DNA from: Paludibacteraceae bacterium
GTDB lineage: Bacteria; Bacteroidota; Bacteroidia; Bacteroidales; Paludibacteraceae
Direction: 5' to 3'
Length of the DNA stretch: 32,344 nucleotides
Assembly (NCBI GenBank): GCA_024401455.1
Contig: JAKSLA010000034.1
Location: 1 to 32,344, forward strand
In this document: piece after piece, positions 7,205 through 14,660 of the stretch
Position numbering within the stretch: position 1 is the stretch's first letter
Layout of the letters: every line of letters begins with the position of its first letter
Translations under genes and position numbers: made by a program
The notes under the pieces: generated by a model
What the model saw: only the letters and a program-made list of their open reading frames with translations
Database searches by the model: none
What the model was told of the DNA's origin: nothing

Positions 7205-7380
7205 GGCTCTCTGTTTTTTATAATTCAACATAAATTTATGTAAATGTATAATAAAATCTTTGCTTGAAAAACAAAAAACGTAGTTTATTTATGAACATTG
7301 GTTCGTTTTTTTTTTAATAGAAGCCGTTGACCGTGTCCGTCTCTTTTTTGATTAACAAGGCGGTAATTTCTTGGCTTGAT

Positions 7381-7400
7381 ATTTAAATGGCCATTAAAAT
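7381..7400. promoter_or_regulatory. 20-bp near-perfect palindrome between divergent genes
   Basis: ATTTAAATGG followed by CCATTAAAAT is an inverted repeat with one mismatched pair (7385/7396) and no spacer. It lies in the roughly 325-bp region between the start of the stress gene and the start of ispE, about 100 bp before the ispE promoter box. The shape suits a dimeric regulator. I see nothing else definite in this intergenic region apart from the ispE -7 box. Confidence 0.35.
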
Positions 7401-7501
7401 CAATCGTTTAAGGGATTTTCAATCGTTTTTCTCTAAATGAAAAATTAGAAAATCGAGGAATTTATCGAAGGCTCTTTAATGAATAATTGAGAAAAATTCG
7501 C

Positions 7502-7509
7502 TATTTTTG
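7502..7509 (+). promoter_or_regulatory. -7 box of the ispE promoter
   Basis: TATTTTTG matches TAnnTTTG exactly. No clear TTTG is present 19-21 bp upstream. The box settles the gene start: a TTG at 7507 that opens the frame lies inside the box and cannot be translated from this promoter, leaving ATG 7522 or ATG 7531 with a very short leader. Confidence 0.55.
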
Positions 7510-7530
7510 TATAATCAATATATGTTGAAA

Positions 7531-8346
7531 ATGGTTACATTTCCGAATGCTAAAATAAATATCGGCTTGAATATCGTGGAGAAGCGAGCTGATGGTTATC
7601 ACAATCTTGAAACCGTATTCTACCCCATCCCTGTAAAAGATGCGTTGGAGTTCGTGCCTTCAAAAAAAGGTGAGACATCGTTTTGCCTCTCGGGCATAGA
7701 TGTGGGCGGTGATGCCGAATCCAATTTGGTTATGAAGGCGTTGCGTCTTCTGGAGAAGGATTTCGAAATTCCACCTTTGGAAATTCACATGGAGAAGGCC
7801 ATTCCGTTTGGTGCTGGCTTGGGTGGTGGATCGGCTGATGCGGCGTTCATGCTCAAGATGTTGAACCAAGCATTCCAACTTCATCTCTCCGATGAACAAT
7901 TGGAGGTTTATGCTGCGAAATTGGGTGCCGACTGCGCTTTCTTCATCAAGAACAAACCTGTCTTTGCAACGGGTATCGGTAATGTTTTCGAACCTATTGA
8001 TGTTTCACTCAAGGGGTATTTCTTGGTTTTGGTGAAACCGGATATTCATGTCTCCACCCCGATGGCCTACTCGCTTGTGAAGCCGCATGCTCCTGAATAT
8101 CCTATCAAAGAGTGGTTGAAGAGGCCTATTGAAGAGTGGAAGAAGAGAGTGTTGAATGATTTCGAATTGAGTGTTTTCACCAAATTCCCCGCTATCGGAG
8201 AAATTAAGGATGAACTTTATCGTCAAGGGGCTTTGTATGCCTCCATGTCGGGTTCTGGTTCGTCGGTATTCGGTCTCTTTGACAAGCAGGTAGATTTATC
8301 TTCGTTGTTCAAGGATTGTTACGTTTTCCAAAACTTCTTGGATTAA
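7531..8346 (+). CDS. ispE: 4-diphosphocytidyl-2-C-methyl-D-erythritol kinase
   Basis: Encodes 271 residues. IspE phosphorylates the 2-hydroxyl of CDP-methylerythritol with ATP, the fourth step of the non-mevalonate (MEP) route to isoprenoids in the cytosol. It belongs to the GHMP kinases: PNAKINIGL at the N-terminus gives the catalytic Lys8, IPFGAGLGGGSAD (residues 91-103) is the ATP loop, LGADCAFF supplies the catalytic Asp134, and SMSGSGSSVFGLF is motif 3. The length is normal. I chose ATG 7531 because the Bacteroidales enzymes begin M-[IV]-TFPNAKIN; ATG 7522 would add three residues. The TTG at 7507 is ruled out by the promoter box. The EFR1 gene follows after 30 bp and is probably co-transcribed. 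Confidence 0.96.
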   Translation: MVTFPNAKINIGLNIVEKRADGYHNLETVFYPIPVKDALEFVPSKKGETSFCLSGIDVGGDAESNLVMKALRLLEKDFEIPPLEIHMEKAIPFGAGLGGGSADAAFMLKMLNQAFQLHLSDEQLEVYAAKLGADCAFFIKNKPVFATGIGNVFEPIDVSLKGYFLVLVKPDIHVSTPMAYSLVKPHAPEYPIKEWLKRPIEEWKKRVLNDFELSVFTKFPAIGEIKDELYRQGALYASMSGSGSSVFGLFDKQVDLSSLFKDCYVFQNFLD

Positions 8347-8376
8347 AGGCTTTTGTGTCACGAATAAAATTGTTTT

Positions 8377-9153
8377 ATGATATTCTATTTCTCGGCTACA
8401 GGAAATTCTAAGTGGGTTGCCTCTCAGTTGGCAGACATATTGGGCGAAACGCTTGTGTCTATCAATGATGCGTTGAAAAATGGGCTGACAGACTGCCATT
8501 ATGAAATGTCGGATGATGAACGTATCGGTTTTGTATTCCCTGTTCATTCGTGGGGCGTGCCGAGTCTTGTGCTTCAATTCATCAAGAAAATGGAGATCAA
8601 AGGCTATGATGCCCATCAGATTTTCGCCGTATGTACATGTGGTGATGACGCAGGTTATACCAATTCCATCTTAAAGAATGCGTTGAAAAAGAGAGGTTTG
8701 GTTCTTAATCAGTGCTATACGGTTCAAATGCCGAACACTTATATTGTATTGCCTTTCTTCGACGTAGATAGCGAAGAGGTTGAAAACGACAAATTGGAAG
8801 AGGCTTCGCAACGAATCAAACGTATATCTCAGGAAATTGTAGAAGGAACGGGCAATAAGTTGCTCTATCACAAAGGCGCGCTACCCTTCTTGAAAACGCG
8901 CCTCATCTACCCTATTTTCAAAAAATGTACGAAGGGAAAAACTAAATTCCACGTTTCGGAGCGTTGTACTCGTTGTGGTCTCTGCAAGGAGATTTGCCCT
9001 ACTCTCAACATCAAAACTTCCAATGGTTTACCTCAATGGGGCGACCGTTGCGTGCAATGTTTGGCTTGCATCCATCATTGCCCGGTCAAAGCCATAGATT
9101 ACGGAAAGATAACGGTCAAGAAGGGACGTTATCATTTTAAAAAGAAAAAGTGA
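8377..9153 (+). CDS. EFR1-family flavodoxin/ferredoxin fusion
   Basis: Encodes 258 residues. The N-terminal flavodoxin-like domain has the FMN phosphate loop FSATGNS at residues 5-11 and continues to about residue 160. The C-terminus has two 4Fe-4S clusters: CxxCxxCxxxC at Cys197, 200, 203, 207 and again at Cys225, 228, 231, 235, each followed by Pro or a closely spaced CP. This arrangement defines the EFR1 family of predicted electron-transfer proteins, widespread in anaerobic Bacteroidota and Clostridia, with no assigned partner. The presence of two oxygen-sensitive clusters supports an anaerobic lifestyle. It follows ispE by 30 bp. IspG and IspH of the same pathway need low-potential electrons, so a link with ispE is conceivable, but that is my inference. 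Confidence 0.92.
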   Translation: MIFYFSATGNSKWVASQLADILGETLVSINDALKNGLTDCHYEMSDDERIGFVFPVHSWGVPSLVLQFIKKMEIKGYDAHQIFAVCTCGDDAGYTNSILKNALKKRGLVLNQCYTVQMPNTYIVLPFFDVDSEEVENDKLEEASQRIKRISQEIVEGTGNKLLYHKGALPFLKTRLIYPIFKKCTKGKTKFHVSERCTRCGLCKEICPTLNIKTSNGLPQWGDRCVQCLACIHHCPVKAIDYGKITVKKGRYHFKKKK

Positions 9154-9171
9154 GGATGGAAAATAAAAAGA

Positions 9172-9222
9172 AATGCTTCAAAATGTAATATCTGATTTTT
9201 TTAACCTACATTTTGAAGCATT
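9172..9222. terminator. long inverted repeat, first of two terminators between convergent genes
   Basis: Perfect 16-bp arms AATGCTTCAAAATGTA (9172-9187) and TACATTTTGAAGCATT (9207-9222) around a 19-nt loop containing a T-run. It starts 18 bp after the EFR1 stop codon. The stem is long for a simple terminator, and the low G+C content makes it moderately stable. Confidence 0.55.
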
Positions 9223-9233
9223 CGAGAAAAAAA

Positions 9234-9274
9234 AGCCGTTTCGGAGTTTTTTGTATTAAGAACTTGAAACGGCT
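9234..9274 (+). terminator. intrinsic terminator, bidirectional
   Basis: Nine-bp arms AGCCGTTTC (9234-9242) and GAAACGGCT (9266-9274), followed by CTTTTT on the plus strand and by a run of T on the minus strand (A-run 9227-9233). It can end both ispE-EFR1 transcription and transcription of the ADP-ribosylglycohydrolase gene. Confidence 0.75.
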
Positions 9275-9321
9275 CTTTTTATAGAATTTCTCAAATTCCC
9301 ATCTTTGTTTGTTGCAACATT

Positions 9322-10092
9322 CTATCCCACCACATCAAACTTCTTTACAAACGCATTGATGATGGTTTTCAGATCGTCGGAAGCGGTGTCGTAGGCGGCT
9401 TTCCAAAGTTTTTCGGGAACGCCCCAGCGTGCACCTGCCATTGCACCGGCTATGGCTCCGTTGGTGTCGGTGTCGCCTCCACAAAGGATGGTGTTTCTAA
9501 GTGTATCTGCGTAAGACGTGCCATAAACAACCTCTTGGATGCAAAGCGGTACTGTGTTTTGGCAAATGGAATTGAACTCGCTGAACGGCTTCTCGAATGT
9601 TTCCCATTCTGGATAATATTCGGTCATCAGTTTTTTGAATCCCTCCATGTCGTTTTTAAAGTGACGGAGAAACCAAACGGCATGAGCGGTGGCTTGGGCA
9701 CCTTTGATTCCTTCCGGATGATTATGAGTGCAAGCGGCAGACTTTTCTGCCTCGGCCAGCATCACATCCTCCTTCTCGAACGCCCATCCTACGGCACTGA
9801 CACGCATGGCAGATCCATTTCCGCATGAATTGTATGGCTTCGGGTGTTCGGATAAAATCCAATTGAAAAAGCCAGATCCGTAAGCACCCATAGGATATCG
9901 GTGCTTCCTACACAATTCTTGCAAAGCTTCTTCGTAAGGTATGCCTCGAAGTATGGCGTCTGCAATCGCTATCGTGCAGATGGAATCGTCCGTTATCTCC
10001 TTGCAGTTTTCCACTAAAGGGAAATTTGGGTCCCTTGTATTGTCAAATTCATAAATAGAACCGATGTAATCTCCTGTTAATGCTCCAATCAT
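9322..10092 (-). CDS. ADP-ribosylglycohydrolase family protein
   Basis: Encodes 256 residues, a single DraG/ARH-type domain. These enzymes use two Mg or Mn ions to remove ADP-ribose from protein side chains, DNA bases or small molecules. The metal motifs are visible: ITDDS with Asp35 and Asp36 (usually TDDT; Ser here is a conservative change) and GGDTDTNGAIAGA with Asp207 and Asp209. CGNGSAMR (90-97) and HNHPEG (123-128) are also family hallmarks. The start is at the first Met, directly before the conserved GALTGDYIGS. The gene follows the M48 peptidase gene after 40 bp on the same strand and is likely co-transcribed. No ADP-ribosyltransferase is visible in the window, so the substrate is open. 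Confidence 0.92.
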   Translation of the reverse strand: MIGALTGDYIGSIYEFDNTRDPNFPLVENCKEITDDSICTIAIADAILRGIPYEEALQELCRKHRYPMGAYGSGFFNWILSEHPKPYNSCGNGSAMRVSAVGWAFEKEDVMLAEAEKSAACTHNHPEGIKGAQATAHAVWFLRHFKNDMEGFKKLMTEYYPEWETFEKPFSEFNSICQNTVPLCIQEVVYGTSYADTLRNTILCGGDTDTNGAIAGAMAGARWGVPEKLWKAAYDTASDDLKTIINAFVKKFDVVG

Positions 10093-10132
10093 ACTATTTC
10101 TTTTCTGTTAGGATTAATAATAAAGATAGAGT

Positions 10133-11353
10133 TTAGCAAATGTCGTAGATGCTTGGGATGAACTTGGCTTGAATCTCGTTGGCGATGATCTGCGCTATTT
10201 GCAATTCGCTGAACTTTAACGCATTGCCTATCTCATAAACGAAGTCAATCTCCTTTTGGTCGATGCTGCTGTCTGACATCACGATGTCGATCACGTAGTT
10301 GAGCATAGACTCTTTTAGACTTGGGTCGAGTCGCTCAATGTTGATGATAGCCTCGTTGCATGTCTCCAATACATTCCCCTTGACAATTTCGTCGAGGTAT
10401 TTTTGAGGAAACATGGTATGGTAAGATAGATTGTCGATGATCTCTTCAATCTCCTCATCTGTGATGTTTTCGTTGGCACTGGCCGCCATAATTCCGGCCG
10501 ATGCGATGAAGTTGGCTATGTGTTTGCTGATTTCTCCACTGCCTATTCTCAACAGAATGGAGGTCAATTCGTCCATTCCTTTGTTAAGATCCTCTTTGTT
10601 GGTGGAATTGGCATAAAGGTTGAGCGCCTGCACACGTATAGGGTTGACAGGGTGCGATTCACGGCTGAGACCTTGTTCGCTCAAGAAATAGTCCAATCGT
10701 TTGCTATTGTCGGCTATCAGCGTGTCGATGCTCACATTCATCTTCACCAAGTCGAGTCCGGAACTCATTTTATAGAAAGCAGAGACGCATACGCCCAAAT
10801 CTTCGCAAGCCAAATAACCATAGCGGTCGGCCACCAATTCAGCCAATTGGCTGTGGAGAATGATTTTATAGTTGAGCGAGATCGGAATTTTGGAACCTCC
10901 AGGGAATACGAAACTGGTTAGTTTCATAAGCGAGGAATCCTTATTGATGAGGTGTCCGAGTTCGTGCCCGATGACGAACTTCAACTCTTCGGTTGTCATC
11001 AAGTTGAACAGCGCCGAATTGATGTTGACGATGCTTGGCTCTTTTTTGTTGTCGGAAGCGACAGAGAAGGCATTCACTTCGCTATTTCCCGTGATATAGA
11101 AATCAACCTTTTCTGTGACTCCCAGTTTCGTCTTTACCTCTTGACAAAGTTCATAGAAGTCGGGTAAAAGGTCTTTTTCCACCTTCATGCTTGAACCTTC
11201 CATAAGGTTGCGCCAATATAGGTCCTCCTCTGTTTGGCTGATTTTCTTCAAGATCTCTTTGACGATGGGACCTTGAATCGCATGGAAAATTTGCTCTCTT
11301 ATTTGTTTCTCCATCTCAATGGATGGGTCAAACTTATATATCTTTTTTGTCAT
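10133..11353 (-). CDS. M48-family zinc metallopeptidase with TerB-like C-terminal region
   Basis: Encodes 406 residues. Residues of about 70-250 are a peptidase M48 domain: the zinc motif IGHELGHLIN gives His130, Glu131 and His134, AELVADRYG gives the third ligand Glu172, and HPVNPIRVQAL is the usual M48 motif after it. Unlike HtpX or Ste24, no transmembrane helices flank the domain, so the protein should be soluble and cytosolic. From about residue 265 to the end the sequence is helical and acidic (NENITDEEIEEIIDNL, SDSSIDQKEIDFVYEIGNAL), resembling a tellurite-resistance TerB-like domain, which may bind metal or partners. The gene precedes the ADP-ribosylglycohydrolase gene by 40 bp. The peptidase call is firm; the TerB-like call rests on pattern only. 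Confidence 0.88.
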   Translation of the reverse strand: MTKKIYKFDPSIEMEKQIREQIFHAIQGPIVKEILKKISQTEEDLYWRNLMEGSSMKVEKDLLPDFYELCQEVKTKLGVTEKVDFYITGNSEVNAFSVASDNKKEPSIVNINSALFNLMTTEELKFVIGHELGHLINKDSSLMKLTSFVFPGGSKIPISLNYKIILHSQLAELVADRYGYLACEDLGVCVSAFYKMSSGLDLVKMNVSIDTLIADNSKRLDYFLSEQGLSRESHPVNPIRVQALNLYANSTNKEDLNKGMDELTSILLRIGSGEISKHIANFIASAGIMAASANENITDEEIEEIIDNLSYHTMFPQKYLDEIVKGNVLETCNEAIINIERLDPSLKESMLNYVIDIVMSDSSIDQKEIDFVYEIGNALKFSELQIAQIIANEIQAKFIPSIYDIC

Positions 11354-11490
11354 GGCATTATAGTTTAAGAATTGTCGTATAGATGAAGATAATAAAAAAT
11401 ATGCAAATTAGAACTTTTTGATGGAGTTTTTTGAAATTGTCCATTGAAGAATGTCATCCAAGCGGTATAAATGTACGAAATGGTAGAAAC

Positions 11491-11526
11491 AAAAAGGGAT
11501 TGCCGAGAAAACGACAATCCCTTTTT
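11491..11526 (-). terminator. terminator of the AsmA-like gene
   Basis: Perfect 12-bp arms AAAAAGGGATTG (11491-11502) and CAATCCCTTTTT (11515-11526) with a 12-nt loop, about 20 bp beyond the stop of the minus-strand gene at 11547. A/T runs on both sides make it a strong intrinsic terminator, and it insulates the downstream M48 gene. Confidence 0.85.
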
Positions 11527-11546
11527 TAGTTTTAACTTAACGGTTT

Positions 11547-14402
11547 TTATTTGCCTGCCTTGGCAGCCGCGTCTTGAACAATTTTGTCGGATGATTTTTG
11601 ACTGCTTGCTACCAAATCGTTGGCTTTCTTATCGGCTTCAGCGTTCAATTTGTCGGCTTGTTTTTGAGCCTCTTTTACCAATGCTTCGCCGGCTTTCTTT
11701 TTAGCCGCCTTCTCGATTGGGTTCTTGGCCGATTTCGTCATCTTGTCTGCTTGAGCCTCGGCGTCGGCAATGATCTTGGCACCAGCGGCTTTAGCGTCAG
11801 AACGAAGTTTGTCGGCTTGCTTTTGTGCTGTGGCCATCATCTTTGCTTGTGTTGCCTTTGCCTCTTCCAATGCCTTTTGAGCCGCCTGGTCAACCACCTT
11901 CTTCACCTCTTCTTTCACCATCTCCTTTGATTCTGACATGTCCAATGAAATCTTAGGGTCGGTAAATGTACCACCGATTTTCACGTTGGCTGTAGAGAGC
12001 AATTTGTTGGCGCCAGGGATTGTGATGGCAGCGGTGTAGTCCATTGTTTGATCCAACTTGGAAGAACCGGAAACATTCATCTTTATGCCGTTGGCAGAGG
12101 TTGAGAATGGTTCGGTGATGAGGCTACCGTCCTTGATGGCAAACTTTACCAAAAGGTCTTTCAACTTAGGTGTGCTCAAATCGTTGAGTTTGAGTTTTTC
12201 TGCCAATTGACCCAAAACCTTTACGTCTTTCATCTGAACCTCTTTGGTGTCAAATGTACCACCTCCAGAGATGGAGTTGAAGATTGGCATCATATCCTCG
12301 CCCAATGCAGAATTCAACTTGAGGTTCATGGAGAAGTTACCCAATGCGTTGGCAAGTGCTGGCGCGAATTGCTTGAAGGTCTCCACCTTGGTGAACACGT
12401 CAGAGATGACCATGTTGCTTACACCGAAATCCATGTCGAAGATAGGTTTCTTGACGTCGCGTACATCGTAACTACCAGTTATATTGAGAGTACCACCCAT
12501 TGTCTTGGTGGTGAGTTTGCTGATGTTGAGGATTTGATCCTTAACGGTTACGCTACCTTGTGCGTCTGCCAATTCAAACTTGTCATAGATGAGTTTCTTG
12601 AAATCTACATTCATGGCGAAGTTGATGTTTGCAGGGATCTCAATCACGGTCATTGAAGTCGTATCTGACGTCTGAACATTTGCCTCTTCTGTAGATTCAG
12701 ATGCGAAATCGTTCAAATTGAAGAAGTTGGACTTGACGGTGAGCCTACCACGCAATACCTCGTCTTTCATTACATAAGGAATGAAGTTCTCCAAACTACC
12801 ATGAGCGGAAATGTCGTTTTTACCCAATTTGACATTCAATGAAGCAAGGTCAACGTGAGAAGTGGAGAAGCCCAATTGTGCGGTTGAAATATTTACGTCA
12901 TAAGGCAAAGAGTTGGTCTTGACAATCATGTTGTTCAAGTTCAAATCTCCTTTCACGTCAAATTTCTCATACTCCTCTTTTTCAACGTACGAAAGACGAC
13001 CTTTGGCTGCAAGGTCAGCATTCAAGATACCGCTGAGGTCGATGCTGTCCAAAGGAACCACCTCTTTGATTTTTTGGAAGTCGATCATTCCCTTCATACC
13101 GAAGTCGAAGTCAGGGTCAGAGACAGGCTGCTTCAACAAAAGGTGCATTCCGAAAGGATTGCCTGCCATTACGAAGTTGAATGCAGGAATGTTTACCACG
13201 GTCAAATCAGCGATGCCACCAGGGTTGGAAGCCTCGACATTGATGTTGATGTTGTTTACAGAACTTGGCAAACTTGGGTACTTGAACATTGCGTCAGCGA
13301 CATTCAACTTAACATCGAATGAAGGCAATTGTTCGCCCTGCATACGGCCTTTGACAACGGCTTGAAGATCAACTTTTCCATCGGTCTTGATGTCCTTGAA
13401 ATCCTTTGCATAAATGGCAGGAATCAAAGATAGAATCTGCTTGAAGTCGATAGATGGAGTGTTCAAACGAATGTCGAGGTCTGTTGTCGTAGAATCAATC
13501 AACTGGACGAAACCGTCGAAGTTAGCCTCGATAGCGTTCAAGGCAATGTTGTTTTGCTTGAAAGTGAACTTGTTGGCATTCAAATCGGCGTCCAAGTCGA
13601 TGTCTGCCTTTACCTTTGCGTCGGCAAGGTAAGGAATCTTATTCATTGATAAAGAGAGGTGCTCCATACCGATTTTGGTCTTCAACTGAGCCAATACCTC
13701 TGAGAATGAACCTTCAAACGTAAAGTTGAAGTCGTTTAAGGATGCACCCATATTGGAAGCCTTGTCGTCATACTTCAAACCAGCGATTTTCAAGTCCATA
13801 TCGTTGATGTTGGCCAAAGAAGCGACACCCATTGATTCGTTTTGCGAGAAACTTCCTGAAAGAGACAAGTCCAAGTCATTGATGCCGGCCGTCATACCCG
13901 ACTGCATATCGTTGAACTGTACGTTCAAGTTTTCGACCGTCAGACGGTTCAAGGAGAGTGCAAACGGTGAAGATGCCGATGTGTCAGCCACTTCCTCTGC
14001 GGTAGAATCAGATGCTACAATGTCCCAGTTGGCTTTTCCGCTCTCCAAAATCTTGGCGTTGACGTCTGCGTTTGCCAAAGAGACTTTGTTGATCTCGTAA
14101 GTGTCTCCGAAAAGACTTTTAATGTTTACGACAACGGTCAAGTCTCCGACATTGGCCAATGTGTCGCCTTGGAACTCATCTCGGCCTACGACACCGAAAT
14201 TTTCAATGGTTACGGACGCATGAGGGAAATTCTTGAAGAAACTCAACGAGAAGTCTTCCATGTAAATGTCCGCTTTCAATTGTTTACTTGCCTCTTGAAG
14301 TGCTAAATCCTTTATTTTCCCGCTAAAAGCGAACGGAAGGATCAACAGCAAAAGCAAAAGGGCCAATAGGATTCCTCCTACAATTTTTAAAACCTTTTTC
14401 AT
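11547..14402 (-). CDS. AsmA-like envelope protein with Ala/Lys-rich C-terminal coiled coil
   Basis: Encodes 951 residues. A single N-terminal membrane helix (residues 4-26) is followed by a very long strand-rich periplasmic region with repeated patterns such as NVGDLTVVVNIKSLF, VSLANADVNAKI and NLDLSLSG, and near the end GMKGMIDFQKIKEVV, LNITGSYDV and SGGGTFDTKEVQMKD. These are hallmarks of AsmA-family proteins, relatives of bridge-like lipid-transfer proteins thought to carry phospholipid across the periplasm. The last 129 residues (from about 823) change abruptly to an Ala/Lys/Asp helix with recurring QKQADKL, unusual for the family. Start: the Met just before the helix. It has its own -7 box and a strong terminator, so it is monocistronic. 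Confidence 0.9.
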   Translation of the reverse strand: MKKVLKIVGGILLALLLLLLILPFAFSGKIKDLALQEASKQLKADIYMEDFSLSFFKNFPHASVTIENFGVVGRDEFQGDTLANVGDLTVVVNIKSLFGDTYEINKVSLANADVNAKILESGKANWDIVASDSTAEEVADTSASSPFALSLNRLTVENLNVQFNDMQSGMTAGINDLDLSLSGSFSQNESMGVASLANINDMDLKIAGLKYDDKASNMGASLNDFNFTFEGSFSEVLAQLKTKIGMEHLSLSMNKIPYLADAKVKADIDLDADLNANKFTFKQNNIALNAIEANFDGFVQLIDSTTTDLDIRLNTPSIDFKQILSLIPAIYAKDFKDIKTDGKVDLQAVVKGRMQGEQLPSFDVKLNVADAMFKYPSLPSSVNNININVEASNPGGIADLTVVNIPAFNFVMAGNPFGMHLLLKQPVSDPDFDFGMKGMIDFQKIKEVVPLDSIDLSGILNADLAAKGRLSYVEKEEYEKFDVKGDLNLNNMIVKTNSLPYDVNISTAQLGFSTSHVDLASLNVKLGKNDISAHGSLENFIPYVMKDEVLRGRLTVKSNFFNLNDFASESTEEANVQTSDTTSMTVIEIPANINFAMNVDFKKLIYDKFELADAQGSVTVKDQILNISKLTTKTMGGTLNITGSYDVRDVKKPIFDMDFGVSNMVISDVFTKVETFKQFAPALANALGNFSMNLKLNSALGEDMMPIFNSISGGGTFDTKEVQMKDVKVLGQLAEKLKLNDLSTPKLKDLLVKFAIKDGSLITEPFSTSANGIKMNVSGSSKLDQTMDYTAAITIPGANKLLSTANVKIGGTFTDPKISLDMSESKEMVKEEVKKVVDQAAQKALEEAKATQAKMMATAQKQADKLRSDAKAAGAKIIADAEAQADKMTKSAKNPIEKAAKKKAGEALVKEAQKQADKLNAEADKKANDLVASSQKSSDKIVQDAAAKAGK

Positions 14403-14487
14403 ATAAATAATAATAAATTGATATTCAGTTGAATATGTGCCATGAAAGTTTCTTTCCCTTGTTTAGTGTTAAAACTCTACAGAATTG

Positions 14488-14495
14488 CAAATTTA
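14488..14495 (-). promoter_or_regulatory. -7 box upstream of the AsmA-like gene
   Basis: TAAATTTG on the minus strand matches TAnnTTTG, 86 bp before the start codon. No TTTG is present at the expected -33 position. Confidence 0.35.
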
Positions 14496-14608
14496 AAACT
14501 TAAAATGATGATGGAGTAATGTTTAATGTTTAAAAAACTAAAATTGAAAAGTTAAATTAAGGACGAGATGTTTCTACTTTTATTTCTATGTTTTCTTGCC
14601 AAAATGAC

Positions 14609-14616
14609 TATTTTTG
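14609..14616 (+). promoter_or_regulatory. -7 box upstream of the beta-helix lipoprotein gene
   Basis: TATTTTTG matches TAnnTTTG and sits 45 bp before the ATG at 14661, a suitable distance for the promoter of the run of plus-strand genes that follows. No clean -33 TTTG is seen. Confidence 0.45.
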
Positions 14617-14660
14617 TAAAATGATTAAATTCGCATTTGGCAATAGTTCTGATTCGACTT

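Noticed and set aside
7507-7530. TTG start (7507) or ATG (7522) for ispE
   Set aside because: TTG 7507 lies inside the -7 promoter box. ATG 7522 is possible but adds residues absent from the usual Bacteroidales N-terminus.
12207-12656. Plus-strand frame of about 150 codons opposite the AsmA-like gene
   Set aside because: It lies wholly inside a strongly supported gene on the other strand and has no recognisable domain.
14637-14660. TTG start for the beta-helix lipoprotein
   Set aside because: It would place eight extra residues before a well-formed lipoprotein signal.
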